The position numbers and the translations under genes are program-made. A stretch of 64,000 bases of DNA from Bacteroides thetaiotaomicron VPI-5482 (GTDB lineage: Bacteria > Bacteroidota > Bacteroidia > Bacteroidales > Bacteroidaceae), in assembly GCF_000011065.1 (NCBI RefSeq), contig NC_004663.1, positions 4,836,001 through 4,900,000 of the forward strand, written 5' to 3'. Position 1 is the first letter of the stretch; the number at the start of each line of letters is the position of its first letter. The notes beneath the pieces were generated by a model, which did not search any database, was not told where the DNA came from, and worked only from the letters and a program-made list of their open reading frames with translations. Shown piece after piece: positions 8,709-17,948 of this stretch.

Positions 8709-9932
8709 ATGGACTTACATTCAGGATTGCCCTATTGGGTTGTTAAAAATTCATTGTTAGATTACTTTCATCCCTTGGAGGATGATTTTTCAACAGATAT
8801 TGTAGTTGTGGGGTCTGGTATAACGGGTGCTTTGATGGTACACGAGCTTTGTAGTGCCGGTTTAAGATGTTGCATGGTTGACAAACGAAGCATTGCAACT
8901 GGAAGTTCCATTGCAAGTACCGCTTTACTGCAATATGAAATTGATGTTCCTCTTTGTGAAATGGCAGAAATTATTGGAGAGGATAATGCTGTTTCTGCAT
9001 ATCGCGCATCTTTGGCATCAATTGCTGATATTGAAAAGGTATTAAAGGAAACAGGAGTAGATGCTGATTTTGAAAAACGACCAAGTCTTTTTTATGCTAG
9101 TATTCCAAAGGATATAGAATTAATTGAAAAAGAATATGTGATACGAAAGAAGCACAATTTGCCGGTTCGTTTGCTGGGAAAAGAGGAGATAAAAAAACTG
9201 TATAATATAGAGGTTCCAGGCAATGCACTGTTAAACCGAGTATCGGCGCAGATGGATGCTTACAAAGCGACTACTGGTCTTTTGCTCTACCATATGAAAA
9301 AAGATGGACTGGAAATTTTTACTCATACCGGTGTAACAGAATGTGTTGAAATGCCTGAAGGATATATTATAGAAACAGATAGAGGGCATAAAATAGAGTG
9401 TAAATATGTGATCATCGCATCCGGATTTGAAGCAGGGAAGTTTTTATCTCGGGAAATTATGGATTTGACTTCAACTTATGCACTTGTGTCGCATCCGGTA
9501 GATTCTAAAGATTTGTGGCCTGAACAGTGTTTAATTTGGGAAACAGCTGAGCCATATTTGTATATACGGACTACAAGGGGAAATCGTATCATTGTCGGTG
9601 GTGAAGATGAAAAGTTCAGTGATCCGGAGCGCCGTGATGCGTTACTCAGAAAGAAAACTCTTGTATTAGAAAAGAAATTTAGGAGATTATTTCCAAGTAT
9701 TCCTTTTAAAACAGAAATGGCGTGGTGTGGCACTTTTAGTACAACAAAAGATGGGCTACCCTTTATCGGTAATTGTCCAGATAAGGACAGGATGTTTTTT
9801 GATTTGGGATATGGTGGCAACGGCATAACCTTTAGTATGATTGGAGCACAGATTATCTGCAAGAAGTTGCAAGGTATAGATGATGAACGCGGTAGGATTT
9901 TCGGTTATGAGAGAATTGAAAAATATTGGTAA
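8709..9932 (+). CDS. FAD-dependent oxidoreductase, DAO family
   Basis: Starting at the ATG at 8709 gives 407 residues. The dinucleotide-binding motif DIVVVGSGITGALMVHEL has its GxGxxG at residues 35-40, followed by a distal Asp in MVDKRS. The C-terminal FAD contact region is FDLGYGGNGITFSMIGAQII. These features fit the D-amino-acid oxidase/glycine oxidase (DAO) superfamily. An in-frame ATG at 8628 would add 27 Cys-rich residues that do not look like a signal peptide or domain, so I prefer 8709. The substrate cannot be told from sequence. Its neighbours do not suggest a pathway. Confidence 0.85.
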   Translation: MDLHSGLPYWVVKNSLLDYFHPLEDDFSTDIVVVGSGITGALMVHELCSAGLRCCMVDKRSIATGSSIASTALLQYEIDVPLCEMAEIIGEDNAVSAYRASLASIADIEKVLKETGVDADFEKRPSLFYASIPKDIELIEKEYVIRKKHNLPVRLLGKEEIKKLYNIEVPGNALLNRVSAQMDAYKATTGLLLYHMKKDGLEIFTHTGVTECVEMPEGYIIETDRGHKIECKYVIIASGFEAGKFLSREIMDLTSTYALVSHPVDSKDLWPEQCLIWETAEPYLYIRTTRGNRIIVGGEDEKFSDPERRDALLRKKTLVLEKKFRRLFPSIPFKTEMAWCGTFSTTKDGLPFIGNCPDKDRMFFDLGYGGNGITFSMIGAQIICKKLQGIDDERGRIFGYERIEKYW

Positions 9933-9938
9933 TTTGCA

Positions 9939-10025
9939 GAGAGTAAAAGTCAATAGTGACTCAAATCTACTTCTTGAAGGAGGGAAATTTTGGGAGAGTT
10001 GCTATTGACTTTTGCTGTACTCTCC
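9939..10025. repeat. Palindromic intergenic element, REP-like
   Basis: AAAAGTCAATAG near 9945-9956 is inverted as CTATTGACTTTT near 10001-10012. The outer bases GAGAGTA and TACTCTC also pair. The centre holds CTTCTTGAAGGAGG. The same design (AAAAGTCA arms, TCCTTC/GAAGGA centre) recurs at 59790-59904. It lies between convergent genes. Confidence 0.7.
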
Positions 10026-10069
10026 CATGTTTAGAATTATATTCATATAAATATTGCTTTCTGATGTAG

Positions 10070-10276
10070 CTAATATTTTTGAACTCCAGTACCCAGCCAT
10101 TGCGGCATTCGTGCCTTGCCGTAGAAATAATAGAACAGCAATCCTATCCAGCTGGTAAGAACGATTAAGATAATAGCTATCAGCCGTCTTTCTATTGGTG
10201 CATGGATACGCCATATTTCCAGTGCGGCTTTGATAGTCAGTACTAATCCAACAATCCATATTACAAATCCAACCAT
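10070..10276 (-). CDS. Small two-helix membrane protein, PLD-nuclease N-terminal-like
   Basis: A 68-residue protein with two predicted membrane helices (about residues 2-22 and 31-51). The second ends in SWIGLLFYYFYGKARM, which matches the pattern of the phospholipase D-nuclease N-terminal (PLDc_N) domain, usually WxxxxxxxPxxGxxxYxxxG. No catalytic domain is attached. Function is unknown. It is the last of four small minus-strand genes (11214 to 10070) and may belong to their transcript. Confidence 0.6.
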   Translation of the reverse strand: MVGFVIWIVGLVLTIKAALEIWRIHAPIERRLIAIILIVLTSWIGLLFYYFYGKARMPQWLGTGVQKY

Positions 10277-10329
10277 AGCTTATTAATATGTAAGAAGTTA
10301 CTATTTATAGAATGATATACGATTAAGAA

Positions 10330-10620
10330 TCAGTCAAGTTTTTTACTTACATCTTTTTTCACTTCGTTATATCCTTCCTTGATTTCTTTCTTGGTTTTCT
10401 CTGCGCTGTTTTGAACGTCTTTTTTGGTGTCTTTCCACGCATCTTTTACGGCATCAGCACCATCTTCGATTTTATCGGATACTTTGTCCACTGCATCATT
10501 GACGTTTTCTTTCACTTTTTCAACTTGTTGTTTCGCTTTATCCTGTTCTTTTTTATTACGACAGGACGTGAAGGATATTATAGTTGTAACTACAAAAATC
10601 GCAAATAATAATTTTTTCAT
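10330..10620 (-). CDS. Small helical lipoprotein rich in Lys, Glu and Asp
   Basis: A 96-residue protein with a lipoprotein signal (hydrophobic segment then SFTSC, Cys at residue 20). The rest is one long amphipathic helix with a spaced VKDAWKDTKKDV, VNDAVDKVSDKI pattern typical of YtxH-like or LEA-like stress proteins. It is very probably anchored to a membrane facing the periplasm. It follows the Lys-rich 36-residue gene and a palindrome at 10669-10702. Confidence 0.75.
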   Translation of the reverse strand: MKKLLFAIFVVTTIISFTSCRNKKEQDKAKQQVEKVKENVNDAVDKVSDKIEDGADAVKDAWKDTKKDVQNSAEKTKKEIKEGYNEVKKDVSKKLD

Positions 10621-10668
10621 ATTCTTTTAATTTAAAATTGTAAAGTCACTTTGAGAATAAATTGGTGG

Positions 10669-10702
10669 ATTCTTCAGGCAGATTCCTGTCTGCCTGAAGA
10701 AT
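10669..10702. repeat. Perfect 14-bp inverted repeat between small genes
   Basis: ATTCTTCAGGCAGA (10669-10682) pairs perfectly with TCTGCCTGAAGAAT (10689-10702) over a 6-nt loop. No T-run follows on either strand, so it is more likely an RNA-stability or processing hairpin within a minus-strand transcript, or a protein site, than a classical terminator. Confidence 0.7.
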
Positions 10703-10728
10703 GACACAAACTTAACGATTCTGAATGC

Positions 10729-10839
10729 CTATTTCTTTTCAGTTTTTTTGCTTGAAGTCGAAGACTTGCACTCTTTAGCTTGGGCGGTCTTTTTAGTGCC
10801 CTTTGCCTCTTCCTGTTTCTTTTCAGTTTTCTTGTTCAT
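10729..10839 (-). CDS. 36-residue Lys-rich small protein
   Basis: An ATG at 10839 opens a 36-codon frame ending in TAG at 10729. The product starts MNKKTEKKQEEAKGTKK and is about one third Lys, with no membrane segment. Codons are ordinary and the frame sits neatly between two small genes of similar composition on the same strand. It resembles histone-tail-like or disordered nucleic-acid-binding peptides, but no family is recognised. It could be a chance frame. Confidence 0.45.
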   Translation of the reverse strand: MNKKTEKKQEEAKGTKKTAQAKECKSSTSSKKTEKK

Positions 10840-10917
10840 AATTCAAAAGTTTTAGTTAATAATTTAGGTTTATTCAGAAACACTCTAGTGTTCTTAATTG
10901 GTTTACTAGAATCTGTT

Positions 10918-11214
10918 TCATTTTTTTGCATCAGCAGCTATTGTATGCATTTTGCCTTTAAGGTCATCTGCCTTTTCAGCTAGGTCGAAAGTTTTGTCTG
11001 CAACTTTATCGGCTACGGCAGCACCCGTATCCAATACTTTTTCCTTTGCAGTATCTAACATTTCTTCGACTTGCCCACTTATTTTATGAAAGGCATCACA
11101 TACTTTTTTCTTTAGTTTTTTGGCTTTAGAAGTTCGTGAAAAACGATAGACGAGGGCGCCAATGACCGATCCTATACCAAGACCGAGCCATAAATCAGAA
11201 GTTCTATTTTCCAT
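10918..11214 (-). CDS. YtxH-like membrane protein
   Basis: A 98-residue protein with a single N-terminal membrane helix (LWLGLGIGSVIGALVYRF), a basic stretch (SKAKKLKKKV) and a long C-terminal helix with repeated AVADKVADKTFDLAEKADD units. This is the layout of the YtxH / gas vesicle GvpP-like family seen in general stress operons. It is the first of four small minus-strand genes. No clear TAnnTTTG promoter was seen upstream. Confidence 0.75.
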   Translation of the reverse strand: MENRTSDLWLGLGIGSVIGALVYRFSRTSKAKKLKKKVCDAFHKISGQVEEMLDTAKEKVLDTGAAVADKVADKTFDLAEKADDLKGKMHTIAADAKK

Positions 11215-12014
11215 AATTAAGTTGGTTTTAGATAGTTAAAAATAGAGTTTGGTAATAAGTAAGAAACTGTATGTAAGTTAAGTTCTTAAAGTCACATACT
11301 TATTAGTGGGTTTATATGTAAATATATAGATATATAATTAGTATTTTATAAAGGAAAAATATTTTGCTTGTTGAATGGAAAAATATTTATTCATATCGCT
11401 AGAATATTCATCTTTATAGTCAGCTTGTTTGCTGTCTCATACTTGATAAACAATAAATTATTGTTCCTATGATAGAACTGACTATTAATCTGATCCATAA
11501 ATTTGAACTTATACTTTTCATGGCTGTAGATTTTATTGATGAAACAATGTTTAAAACTTATTTTTTTTAGAAAAATATGTAGGTTTACTCTATTACACTT
11601 CCCCGATTTATTATGTTACTTTTGTTATATCATCCGAAATGTACTTAAGCTCCTACTGTATGAAAAAAAACACGGGATTAAAAAAAATAGTTCGAAGTTT
11701 GAAAATGGAATTAACATCATTTTTTATTTTATGGAAAATTGAAAAAGAGGCTTATGGATTTTAAATGCATAGCCGAAGGAATAAATATATGATTGAAATT
11801 GTCCTAATAATAAGATGATTCCTGTTCGTGTATATTTATGATCTGATGCTGGAAAATCGTACAAAAAATGACTAATATAATTTAGAAAGAACACTTATCT
11901 ATTTCCGATGTTTTTATTGGGGAGTATTTGGGGTATTATGCGGTATTTCCGATAGATGAGATAGTTGTGTTTTTTAAGTTTCTGTTTTTAACATATAATT
12001 ATTAATTTATTCAG
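11215..12014. other. Long AT-rich gap between the small-protein group and the hybrid regulator
   Basis: About 800 bp that separates a minus-strand and a plus-strand gene. The only frame of note (68 codons from 11536) has a composition expected from AT-rich noncoding DNA. No tRNA, clear hairpin or repeat was found. It presumably contains the promoter of the YtxH-like gene. Confidence 0.5.
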
Positions 12015-12045
12015 TTGCTGTTTAAATAATATTTTCATATTTTTG
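12015..12045 (+). promoter_or_regulatory. Promoter of the hybrid two-component regulator
   Basis: TTG at 12015-12017 and TATTTTTG at 12038-12045, spacer 20 nt, match the Bacteroides consensus. The -7 box ends about 30 bp before the ATG at 12077. Confidence 0.7.
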
Positions 12046-12076
12046 CAAATATATTTTTGAGTGTTTTGTGAAAGGA

Positions 12077-15000
12077 ATGAAGATAATTGTAAAAAATAGA
12101 AAACTTTTAGTGTTTATAGTTCTTCTCATTAGTAGTGCTGTGAGCAAGGGGCAGATTTATAAGTACATAGGGTTGGAAGACGGTTTGAACAACCAGAAAA
12201 TCTACCATATTCAAAAAGACCGACGCGGATATATGTGGTTTTTGACTCAGGAGGGGGTAGATCGTTATGACGGTAAACACATCAAGCATTATACTTTCTC
12301 GGATGACAGTATGAAGCTGGACTCACGGATAGCTTTGAACTGGCTTTATATGGATCAGGAAGATGTATTATGGGTAATCGGGCAGAAAGGACGTATTTTC
12401 AGGTATGATTCACAACATGATAAATTTGAATTGGCTTATGTACACCCTGAATTGATCCGAAATAAGTTTCAAGCATTTCTTGATTATGGTTATCTGGACA
12501 AGAATGATCATATTTGGCTATGTTACAAAGATACAATTACCTGGTATAATATTCGTACTGGAACAACACAACATATGCCAAAGCCTGTCGATGGTGCAAT
12601 ATCTACTATTGAGCAGGCTGATGGCGGTCATTTTTTTATCGGTACGGGAAGCGGTTTGTTTTGTGTCGGGATAGAAAAGGGAGAACTGAAACAAATTCCT
12701 GATGAAGTAGTAAAAAGCATCGTTACACCTGTTCACGAACTGTATTACCATACTGTGTCAAAGCAATTATTTGTGGGTAGTTATAAAGAAGGGATACTTA
12801 TATATGATATTGGTAAAACCCAAAAAATCACTCCTTGTTATGCACCAAACAATGTGGAAGTTAATCAGATTGTTGCTCTGAACGCTGATGAGTTGTTGAT
12901 AGCTACGGGTGGAAAAGGAGTATATAAGCTGAATGTAAATACTTGTAAGAGTGAACCTTATATAACGGCTGACTATAGCAGTTATAATGGAATGAACGGA
13001 AACAATATCAATGATATCTATGTGGATGAGGAGGAGCGTATTTGGCTTGCCAATTATCCTACTGGTATTACCATTCGTAACAATCGTTATGGAAGATATG
13101 ATTTGATAAAGCATTCTCTTGGCAATAACCGGTCGTTAGTGAATGATCAGGTGCATGATGTGATAGAAGATAGTGACGGTGACCTTTGGTTTGCAACTAG
13201 TAATGGAATTAGTTTTTATCAGACCGATACAAGAGAATGGTGTTCTTTTTTTAGTTCTTTTGATCCGGTGCCGGATGATGAGAATCATATCTTCTTGGCG
13301 TTGTGTGAAGTCTCTCCTGGTGTGATATGGGCTGGTGGTTTTACGTCTGGAATTTATAAGATAGAAAAGAAGAAAGGGTTTAAAATAAGCTATCTTTCGC
13401 CTGCGGCCATTGCAGGAATACGTCCTGACCAATATATTTATGACATTAAAAAGGATTCGAGCGGTGATGTATGGTCCGGTGGATATTATCATTTGAAACG
13501 CATTAATCTTGAGACTAAAAATGTTCGTTTGTATCCGGGAGTAAGTTCCATCACCACCATTCTGGAGAAAAATGCCCGTCAAATGTGGATTGGTACAAGA
13601 ATGGGACTCTATCAGCTTGACAAGCAATCCGGTGTTTACCGGTATATTGACTTGCCTGTTGAATCTCCTTATATATGTGCATTATACCAGAGAGAAGATG
13701 GTATCCTGTATATTGGTACTCGTGGAGCAGGTCTTCTTGTTTATGATATCAATAAAAAGAAGTTTATTCATCAGTACCGAACTGATAATTGTGCACTGAT
13801 TTCTGATAATATTTATACGATTATTCCGCGTCAGGATGAAAATCTCCTGATGGGTACGGAAAATGGTATTACGATTTATTCACCTAAAGATCATTTTTTC
13901 CGTAACTGGACACGGGAGCAGGGACTGATGAGCGTAAATTTTAATGCCGGTTCTGCCACAACTTACAGTAACAGTACGCTTGTCTTTGGTGGCAATGATG
14001 GTGCTGTTAAGTTTCCGACAGACATAGAAATACCTGAGCCATATTATTCGCGTTTGTTATTACGGGATTTTATGATAGCTTATCATCCTGTCTATCCTGG
14101 TGATGACGGATCTCCCTTGAAGAAGGATATTAACGAGACTGATTGTCTGGAATTGGCCTACGGTCAAAATACTTTTTCGCTTGATGTGGCTTCCATAAAT
14201 TATGATTATCCTTCTAATATTCTTTATTCATGGAAAATCGACGGTTATCATAAAGAGTGGACCCGTCCGAGTCAAGATAATCGGATTGTTGTTAGAAATC
14301 TGCCTCCTGGCAGTTATACGTTACAAATTCGTACTGTATCTAATGAGGAGAAGTATAAAACTTATGAAACAAGGAGTATTCAGATCATTATTACCCCTCC
14401 GGTGTGGGCCAGTATGTGGGCAATGGTGGGGTATGCAATTCTGGTGGTCTTGATTATGATTATCATATTCCGTGTTATCATGTTGCATAAACAAAAGAAG
14501 ATTTCTGATGAGAAGACACGTTTTTTTATTAATACTGCTCATGATATACGTACGCCGCTGACATTGATAAAAGCACCGCTGGAAGAAGTTGTTGAAAACC
14601 ATATGGTGGCAGAGAAGGCATTACCCCATATGAATATGGCCCTAAAGAATGTGAATACATTGCTTCAGCTGACAACCAACTTGATAAACTTTGAACGGAT
14701 CGACGTATATTCGTCTACTCTTTATGTTTCTGAGTATGAATTGAATTCTTATATGAATGATGTTTGTGCTACTTTCCGCAAATATGCTGAGATGAAGCGT
14801 GTCAGATTTGTTTATGAGAGTAATTTTGATTATTTGAATGTGTGGTTTGATAGTGACAAAATGGGGTCTATCTTGAAGAATATTTTGTCAAATGCGTTGA
14901 AGTACACGCCAGAGAATGGTAGCGTGTGTATTTGTGCTTGCGAGGAAGGGAATACTTGGAGTATTGAGGTAAAGGATACAGGAATTGGTATTCCTTCATC

Positions 15001-16069
15001 TGAACAGAAGAAATTATTCAGAAATTGTTTCCGGGGTAGTAATGTAGTCAATTTGAAAGTGACCGGAAGTGGGATTGGATTGATGCTGGTATATAAACTG
15101 GTTAAGTTGCATAAAGGAAAGATCCATATTCAAAGTGTTGAACATCAGGGAACATGCGTGCAAATTACTTTCCCGAAGGGAAATACCCATTTGCATAAAG
15201 CAAAGTTTATCTCTCCAAAAACGCCGAATGAACGTATGGATGCTGTTGTACTGGGGGGAACTTCTGACTTGCCGGTCTTGGAGGCACCTCAGATAAAAAC
15301 CTCTTTACAGCGTATTCTGGTAGTGGAAGATAATGATGATTTGCGTAATTATCTTGTGGATATGCTTATGGCAGGGTATAATATCCAGTCCTGTTCCAAT
15401 GGCAAAGATGCGCTTGTCATTATAAAGGAGTTTAATCCAGATCTTGTTATATCCGATATAATGATGCCTGAGATGAGTGGAGACGAACTGTGCTCAGCTA
15501 TCAAAACGAGTGTGGAAATGTCTCACATTCCAGTCATATTGCTGACTGCGTTAGGGGATGAGAAAAATATACTCGGAGGACTGGAAATCGGAGCAGATGC
15601 CTATATAACCAAGCCATTCAGTGTGGGTATACTAAAGGTGACTATTAAAAACATATTGGCAAATCGTGAATTGCTCCGTCAGGTCTATAATAGTATCGAA
15701 AATAAAGAAAAGCATTTACCTGTCAATTGTACTAATACTTTGGACTGGAAATTCATAGCTTCAGTCAAGGAATGTATAGAGAAGAATATGGGAGATTTGG
15801 ACTTTGGGGTAGATGTACTCAGTAATCAGCATCATATGAGTCGAACAAGTTTCTATAATAAACTGAAAGCGCTGACCGGTTATGCTCCGGCTGACTACAT
15901 CCGGATGATCCGTTTGCAACGTGCAGCACAATTATTAAAGCAGAAAGAATATACAATAACGGAGATTGCTGAAATTGTCGGGTTTTCGGATGCGAAGTAT
16001 TTCAGGGAGGTATTTAAGAAGTATTATAATGTCAGTCCAAGTAAGTTTGTGAATTCGGATCAGGAATAG
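12077..16069 (+). CDS. Hybrid two-component system sensor/response regulator (HTCS)
   Basis: A one-protein sensor and transcription factor of about 1330 residues. In order: signal peptide (to about 25); two beta-propellers of Reg_prop repeats (for example GLEDGLNNQKIYHIQKDRRG) to about 685; a Y_Y_Y domain (about 690-765, YSWKIDGYHKEW); a membrane helix near 780-805; HisKA with FINTAHDIRTPLTLI (His about 821); HATPase with NALKYTPENG and DTGIGIP; a receiver with VVEDNDD and phospho-Asp in DLVISDIMMPEMSG (about 1127); and a C-terminal AraC HTH. HTCS proteins usually bind an oligosaccharide in the periplasm and activate a neighbouring glycan locus. No SusC/SusD pair is adjacent here. A GTG at 12068 is an alternative start; I chose ATG. 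Confidence 0.95.
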   Translation: MKIIVKNRKLLVFIVLLISSAVSKGQIYKYIGLEDGLNNQKIYHIQKDRRGYMWFLTQEGVDRYDGKHIKHYTFSDDSMKLDSRIALNWLYMDQEDVLWVIGQKGRIFRYDSQHDKFELAYVHPELIRNKFQAFLDYGYLDKNDHIWLCYKDTITWYNIRTGTTQHMPKPVDGAISTIEQADGGHFFIGTGSGLFCVGIEKGELKQIPDEVVKSIVTPVHELYYHTVSKQLFVGSYKEGILIYDIGKTQKITPCYAPNNVEVNQIVALNADELLIATGGKGVYKLNVNTCKSEPYITADYSSYNGMNGNNINDIYVDEEERIWLANYPTGITIRNNRYGRYDLIKHSLGNNRSLVNDQVHDVIEDSDGDLWFATSNGISFYQTDTREWCSFFSSFDPVPDDENHIFLALCEVSPGVIWAGGFTSGIYKIEKKKGFKISYLSPAAIAGIRPDQYIYDIKKDSSGDVWSGGYYHLKRINLETKNVRLYPGVSSITTILEKNARQMWIGTRMGLYQLDKQSGVYRYIDLPVESPYICALYQREDGILYIGTRGAGLLVYDINKKKFIHQYRTDNCALISDNIYTIIPRQDENLLMGTENGITIYSPKDHFFRNWTREQGLMSVNFNAGSATTYSNSTLVFGGNDGAVKFPTDIEIPEPYYSRLLLRDFMIAYHPVYPGDDGSPLKKDINETDCLELAYGQNTFSLDVASINYDYPSNILYSWKIDGYHKEWTRPSQDNRIVVRNLPPGSYTLQIRTVSNEEKYKTYETRSIQIIITPPVWASMWAMVGYAILVVLIMIIIFRVIMLHKQKKISDEKTRFFINTAHDIRTPLTLIKAPLEEVVENHMVAEKALPHMNMALKNVNTLLQLTTNLINFERIDVYSSTLYVSEYELNSYMNDVCATFRKYAEMKRVRFVYESNFDYLNVWFDSDKMGSILKNILSNALKYTPENGSVCICACEEGNTWSIEVKDTGIGIPSSEQKKLFRNCFRGSNVVNLKVTGSGIGLMLVYKLVKLHKGKIHIQSVEHQGTCVQITFPKGNTHLHKAKFISPKTPNERMDAVVLGGTSDLPVLEAPQIKTSLQRILVVEDNDDLRNYLVDMLMAGYNIQSCSNGKDALVIIKEFNPDLVISDIMMPEMSGDELCSAIKTSVEMSHIPVILLTALGDEKNILGGLEIGADAYITKPFSVGILKVTIKNILANRELLRQVYNSIENKEKHLPVNCTNTLDWKFIASVKECIEKNMGDLDFGVDVLSNQHHMSRTSFYNKLKALTGYAPADYIRMIRLQRAAQLLKQKEYTITEIAEIVGFSDAKYFREVFKKYYNVSPSKFVNSDQE

Positions 16070-16144
16070 AGTAGACGAGATATCGTTTTATACCATTGTT
16101 GTTTCTTATAAACTTTTGGAGAGGATTATAGGACGCTAAATTCG

Positions 16145-16208
16145 AAAAAGAAGAAGATGTCAAAAGCAAGATAAATGTATCATCCTGCTTTTGACATCTT
16201 CTTTTTTT
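16145..16208. terminator. Bidirectional terminator between HTCS and DASS transporter
   Basis: AGAAGATGTCAAAAGCA (from about 16152) pairs with TGCTTTTGACATCTTCT (16186-16202), with an A-run before and a T-run after. It separates convergent genes and can serve both strands. Confidence 0.85.
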
Positions 16209-16218
16209 AATAGATTAT

Positions 16219-17733
16219 TTATAATAACTTGTTGGAGCCGAGTATGATCAGCATTGTATATCCCAAGATAAGTCCTATAATTCCCATAATGATACCTACC
16301 TTTTCCATATCTTTTTGCTGAATCATTCCTGTGGCATGTGCCAGGGCATTAGGTGGTGTACTAATTGGTAATATCATTGCCAGCGATGATCCGATGGCGA
16401 CTCCAATTAATAAAGTCTCTACACCTCCCAACGATGACAGGTTTTCACGCATGCTGATTCCGGCAATGGCGAGAATAGGGACGAGTAATGCTGCGGTGGC
16501 TGTGTGTGAAATAAAGTTGGCCATAGCATAGCAAATCAGTCCGGAACCGACAATCATCAGTACAGGGGGCCATGTGCTGAATGGGATGGCTTCGATCATA
16601 TGCTTTGCCAGTCCGGTCTCTTGCAAGGCTACGCCCAATGCGAAGCCGCCGGCTACCATCCAGAGTACACTCCAGCTGATCTCTTCCAGGTCACGTTTGG
16701 TAATAACGCCTGTTATACAAAAAACAGCTACCGGAATCATTGCCACTACATTGGAGTTTACTCCTGTAAATTTGTCGAACATCCACAATAGAACCGTTAT
16801 AGCAAAGGTGATATAAACCACAATGGAGCGCCAGTCTTTCTTTGCTTCACCTTCAATTTGCAGTTCGATGCTCTTTTGTTTGAATGGAAACAGTCGTAAG
16901 AGGATAAACCAGGCTATAAACAGTACAATAATAGTGTAAGGCAACATAAAGCTCATCCATTCTCCAAAACCGATATTCAGATTTAATCCTTCCGGATCAT
17001 TCAAATACTTTAAAGCAATGGCGTTAGGTGGTGTACCGATAGGAGTTCCCATACCACCTACATTGGCAGCAACGGGAATGGCCATAGCCAATCCGATTTT
17101 CCCTTTTCCATCTGCCGGGAGTGCTTTTAATACGGGAGTAAGGAAGGTAAGCATCATGGCCGCCGTAGCCGTATTGCTAAGAAACATGGAAAAGACAGCT
17201 GTAACGAGGATGAATCCCAATAGCACATATCGTGATTGTGTTCCGAAAGGTCTCAGCATAACTCGTGCCAACAATACATCCAGTCCACTTTTGGTTGCTG
17301 CGATGGCAAGAATAAATCCACCTATAAACAGCATGATGATAGGATCGGCAAAGCAATGCAGGATAGACTTATATTTGACTGTCTGTCCTAATTCCTCCGC
17401 AGGAGTATTTTGGGTTAAGAACCATAAACTACTGTCGGAAACGGTAAGTAATAATAGTACAACAATAAGAACGGAAGTGGTCCATGCCGGAACAGCTTCG
17501 AACACCCACATGAGTGTGGCGAAAATGAAAATGGAAATAAGTCTTTGTTCTATAACGGTCAACCCTTCTATTCCAAAAGTATCAATGGGAAGGAACCATA
17601 AAATAAGAGAGAGGGTAATAGCTATGGTTAACTTTATACATCGGGCCACTGTCTGATTCTTTGCTAACCGTTTAGCTTTCTTTAAGTCCTGATAAGCTTC
17701 TACTAGGTGGAAGCCGTGAAAAATCTTGTACAT
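16219..17733 (-). CDS. DASS/SLC13 family anion or dicarboxylate transporter
   Basis: A 504-residue inner-membrane protein with about a dozen hydrophobic segments. The two substrate and sodium sites are visible as the hairpin motif variants GTPIGTPPNAIALKYL and LPISTPPNALAHATGM, plus SNTATAAMML and SHTATAALLVP. These are hallmarks of the divalent anion:Na+ symporter (DASS) family, which imports succinate, citrate, sulfate or similar anions. The substrate cannot be fixed from sequence. It is convergent with the HTCS and divergent from the 17949 lipoprotein. Confidence 0.9.
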   Translation of the reverse strand: MYKIFHGFHLVEAYQDLKKAKRLAKNQTVARCIKLTIAITLSLILWFLPIDTFGIEGLTVIEQRLISIFIFATLMWVFEAVPAWTTSVLIVVLLLLTVSDSSLWFLTQNTPAEELGQTVKYKSILHCFADPIIMLFIGGFILAIAATKSGLDVLLARVMLRPFGTQSRYVLLGFILVTAVFSMFLSNTATAAMMLTFLTPVLKALPADGKGKIGLAMAIPVAANVGGMGTPIGTPPNAIALKYLNDPEGLNLNIGFGEWMSFMLPYTIIVLFIAWFILLRLFPFKQKSIELQIEGEAKKDWRSIVVYITFAITVLLWMFDKFTGVNSNVVAMIPVAVFCITGVITKRDLEEISWSVLWMVAGGFALGVALQETGLAKHMIEAIPFSTWPPVLMIVGSGLICYAMANFISHTATAALLVPILAIAGISMRENLSSLGGVETLLIGVAIGSSLAMILPISTPPNALAHATGMIQQKDMEKVGIIMGIIGLILGYTMLIILGSNKLL

Positions 17734-17855
17734 AATATTAGAATGAGATAAAATTAAAAAACGTTTGCAAAATAACTTTTTATTTTGTATTTAGTTAGTC
17801 TGACGTTAAAGATTTCTTTTATTTAACATATTTATTAAAATTTTATGCAGATGAC

Positions 17856-17884
17856 TTGCTGTATTGAAAAAAGTAGTATTTTTG
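17856..17884 (+). promoter_or_regulatory. Candidate promoter of the 17949-21659 gene pair
   Basis: TTG at 17856-17858 and TATTTTTG at 17877-17884, spacer 18 nt. The following CCGCCGC is typical of Bacteroides start regions. The ATG is 64 bp downstream. Confidence 0.6.
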
Positions 17885-17948
17885 CCGCCGCTTTTGGAAA
17901 ATGCATTTATAAAGTTTCCAATATTCAGTATTATTTTAATCAAAAAAC

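Noticed and set aside
10002..10259. Overlapping minus-strand 85-codon frame
   Set aside because: It overlaps the two-helix protein in another frame and has no sensible composition.
10669..10702. Intrinsic terminator
   Set aside because: The 14-bp stem is perfect, but no T-run follows on either strand; reported as a hairpin only.
11536..11742. Plus-strand 68-codon frame
   Set aside because: AT-rich, hydrophobic-basic random composition, no promoter or family resemblance.
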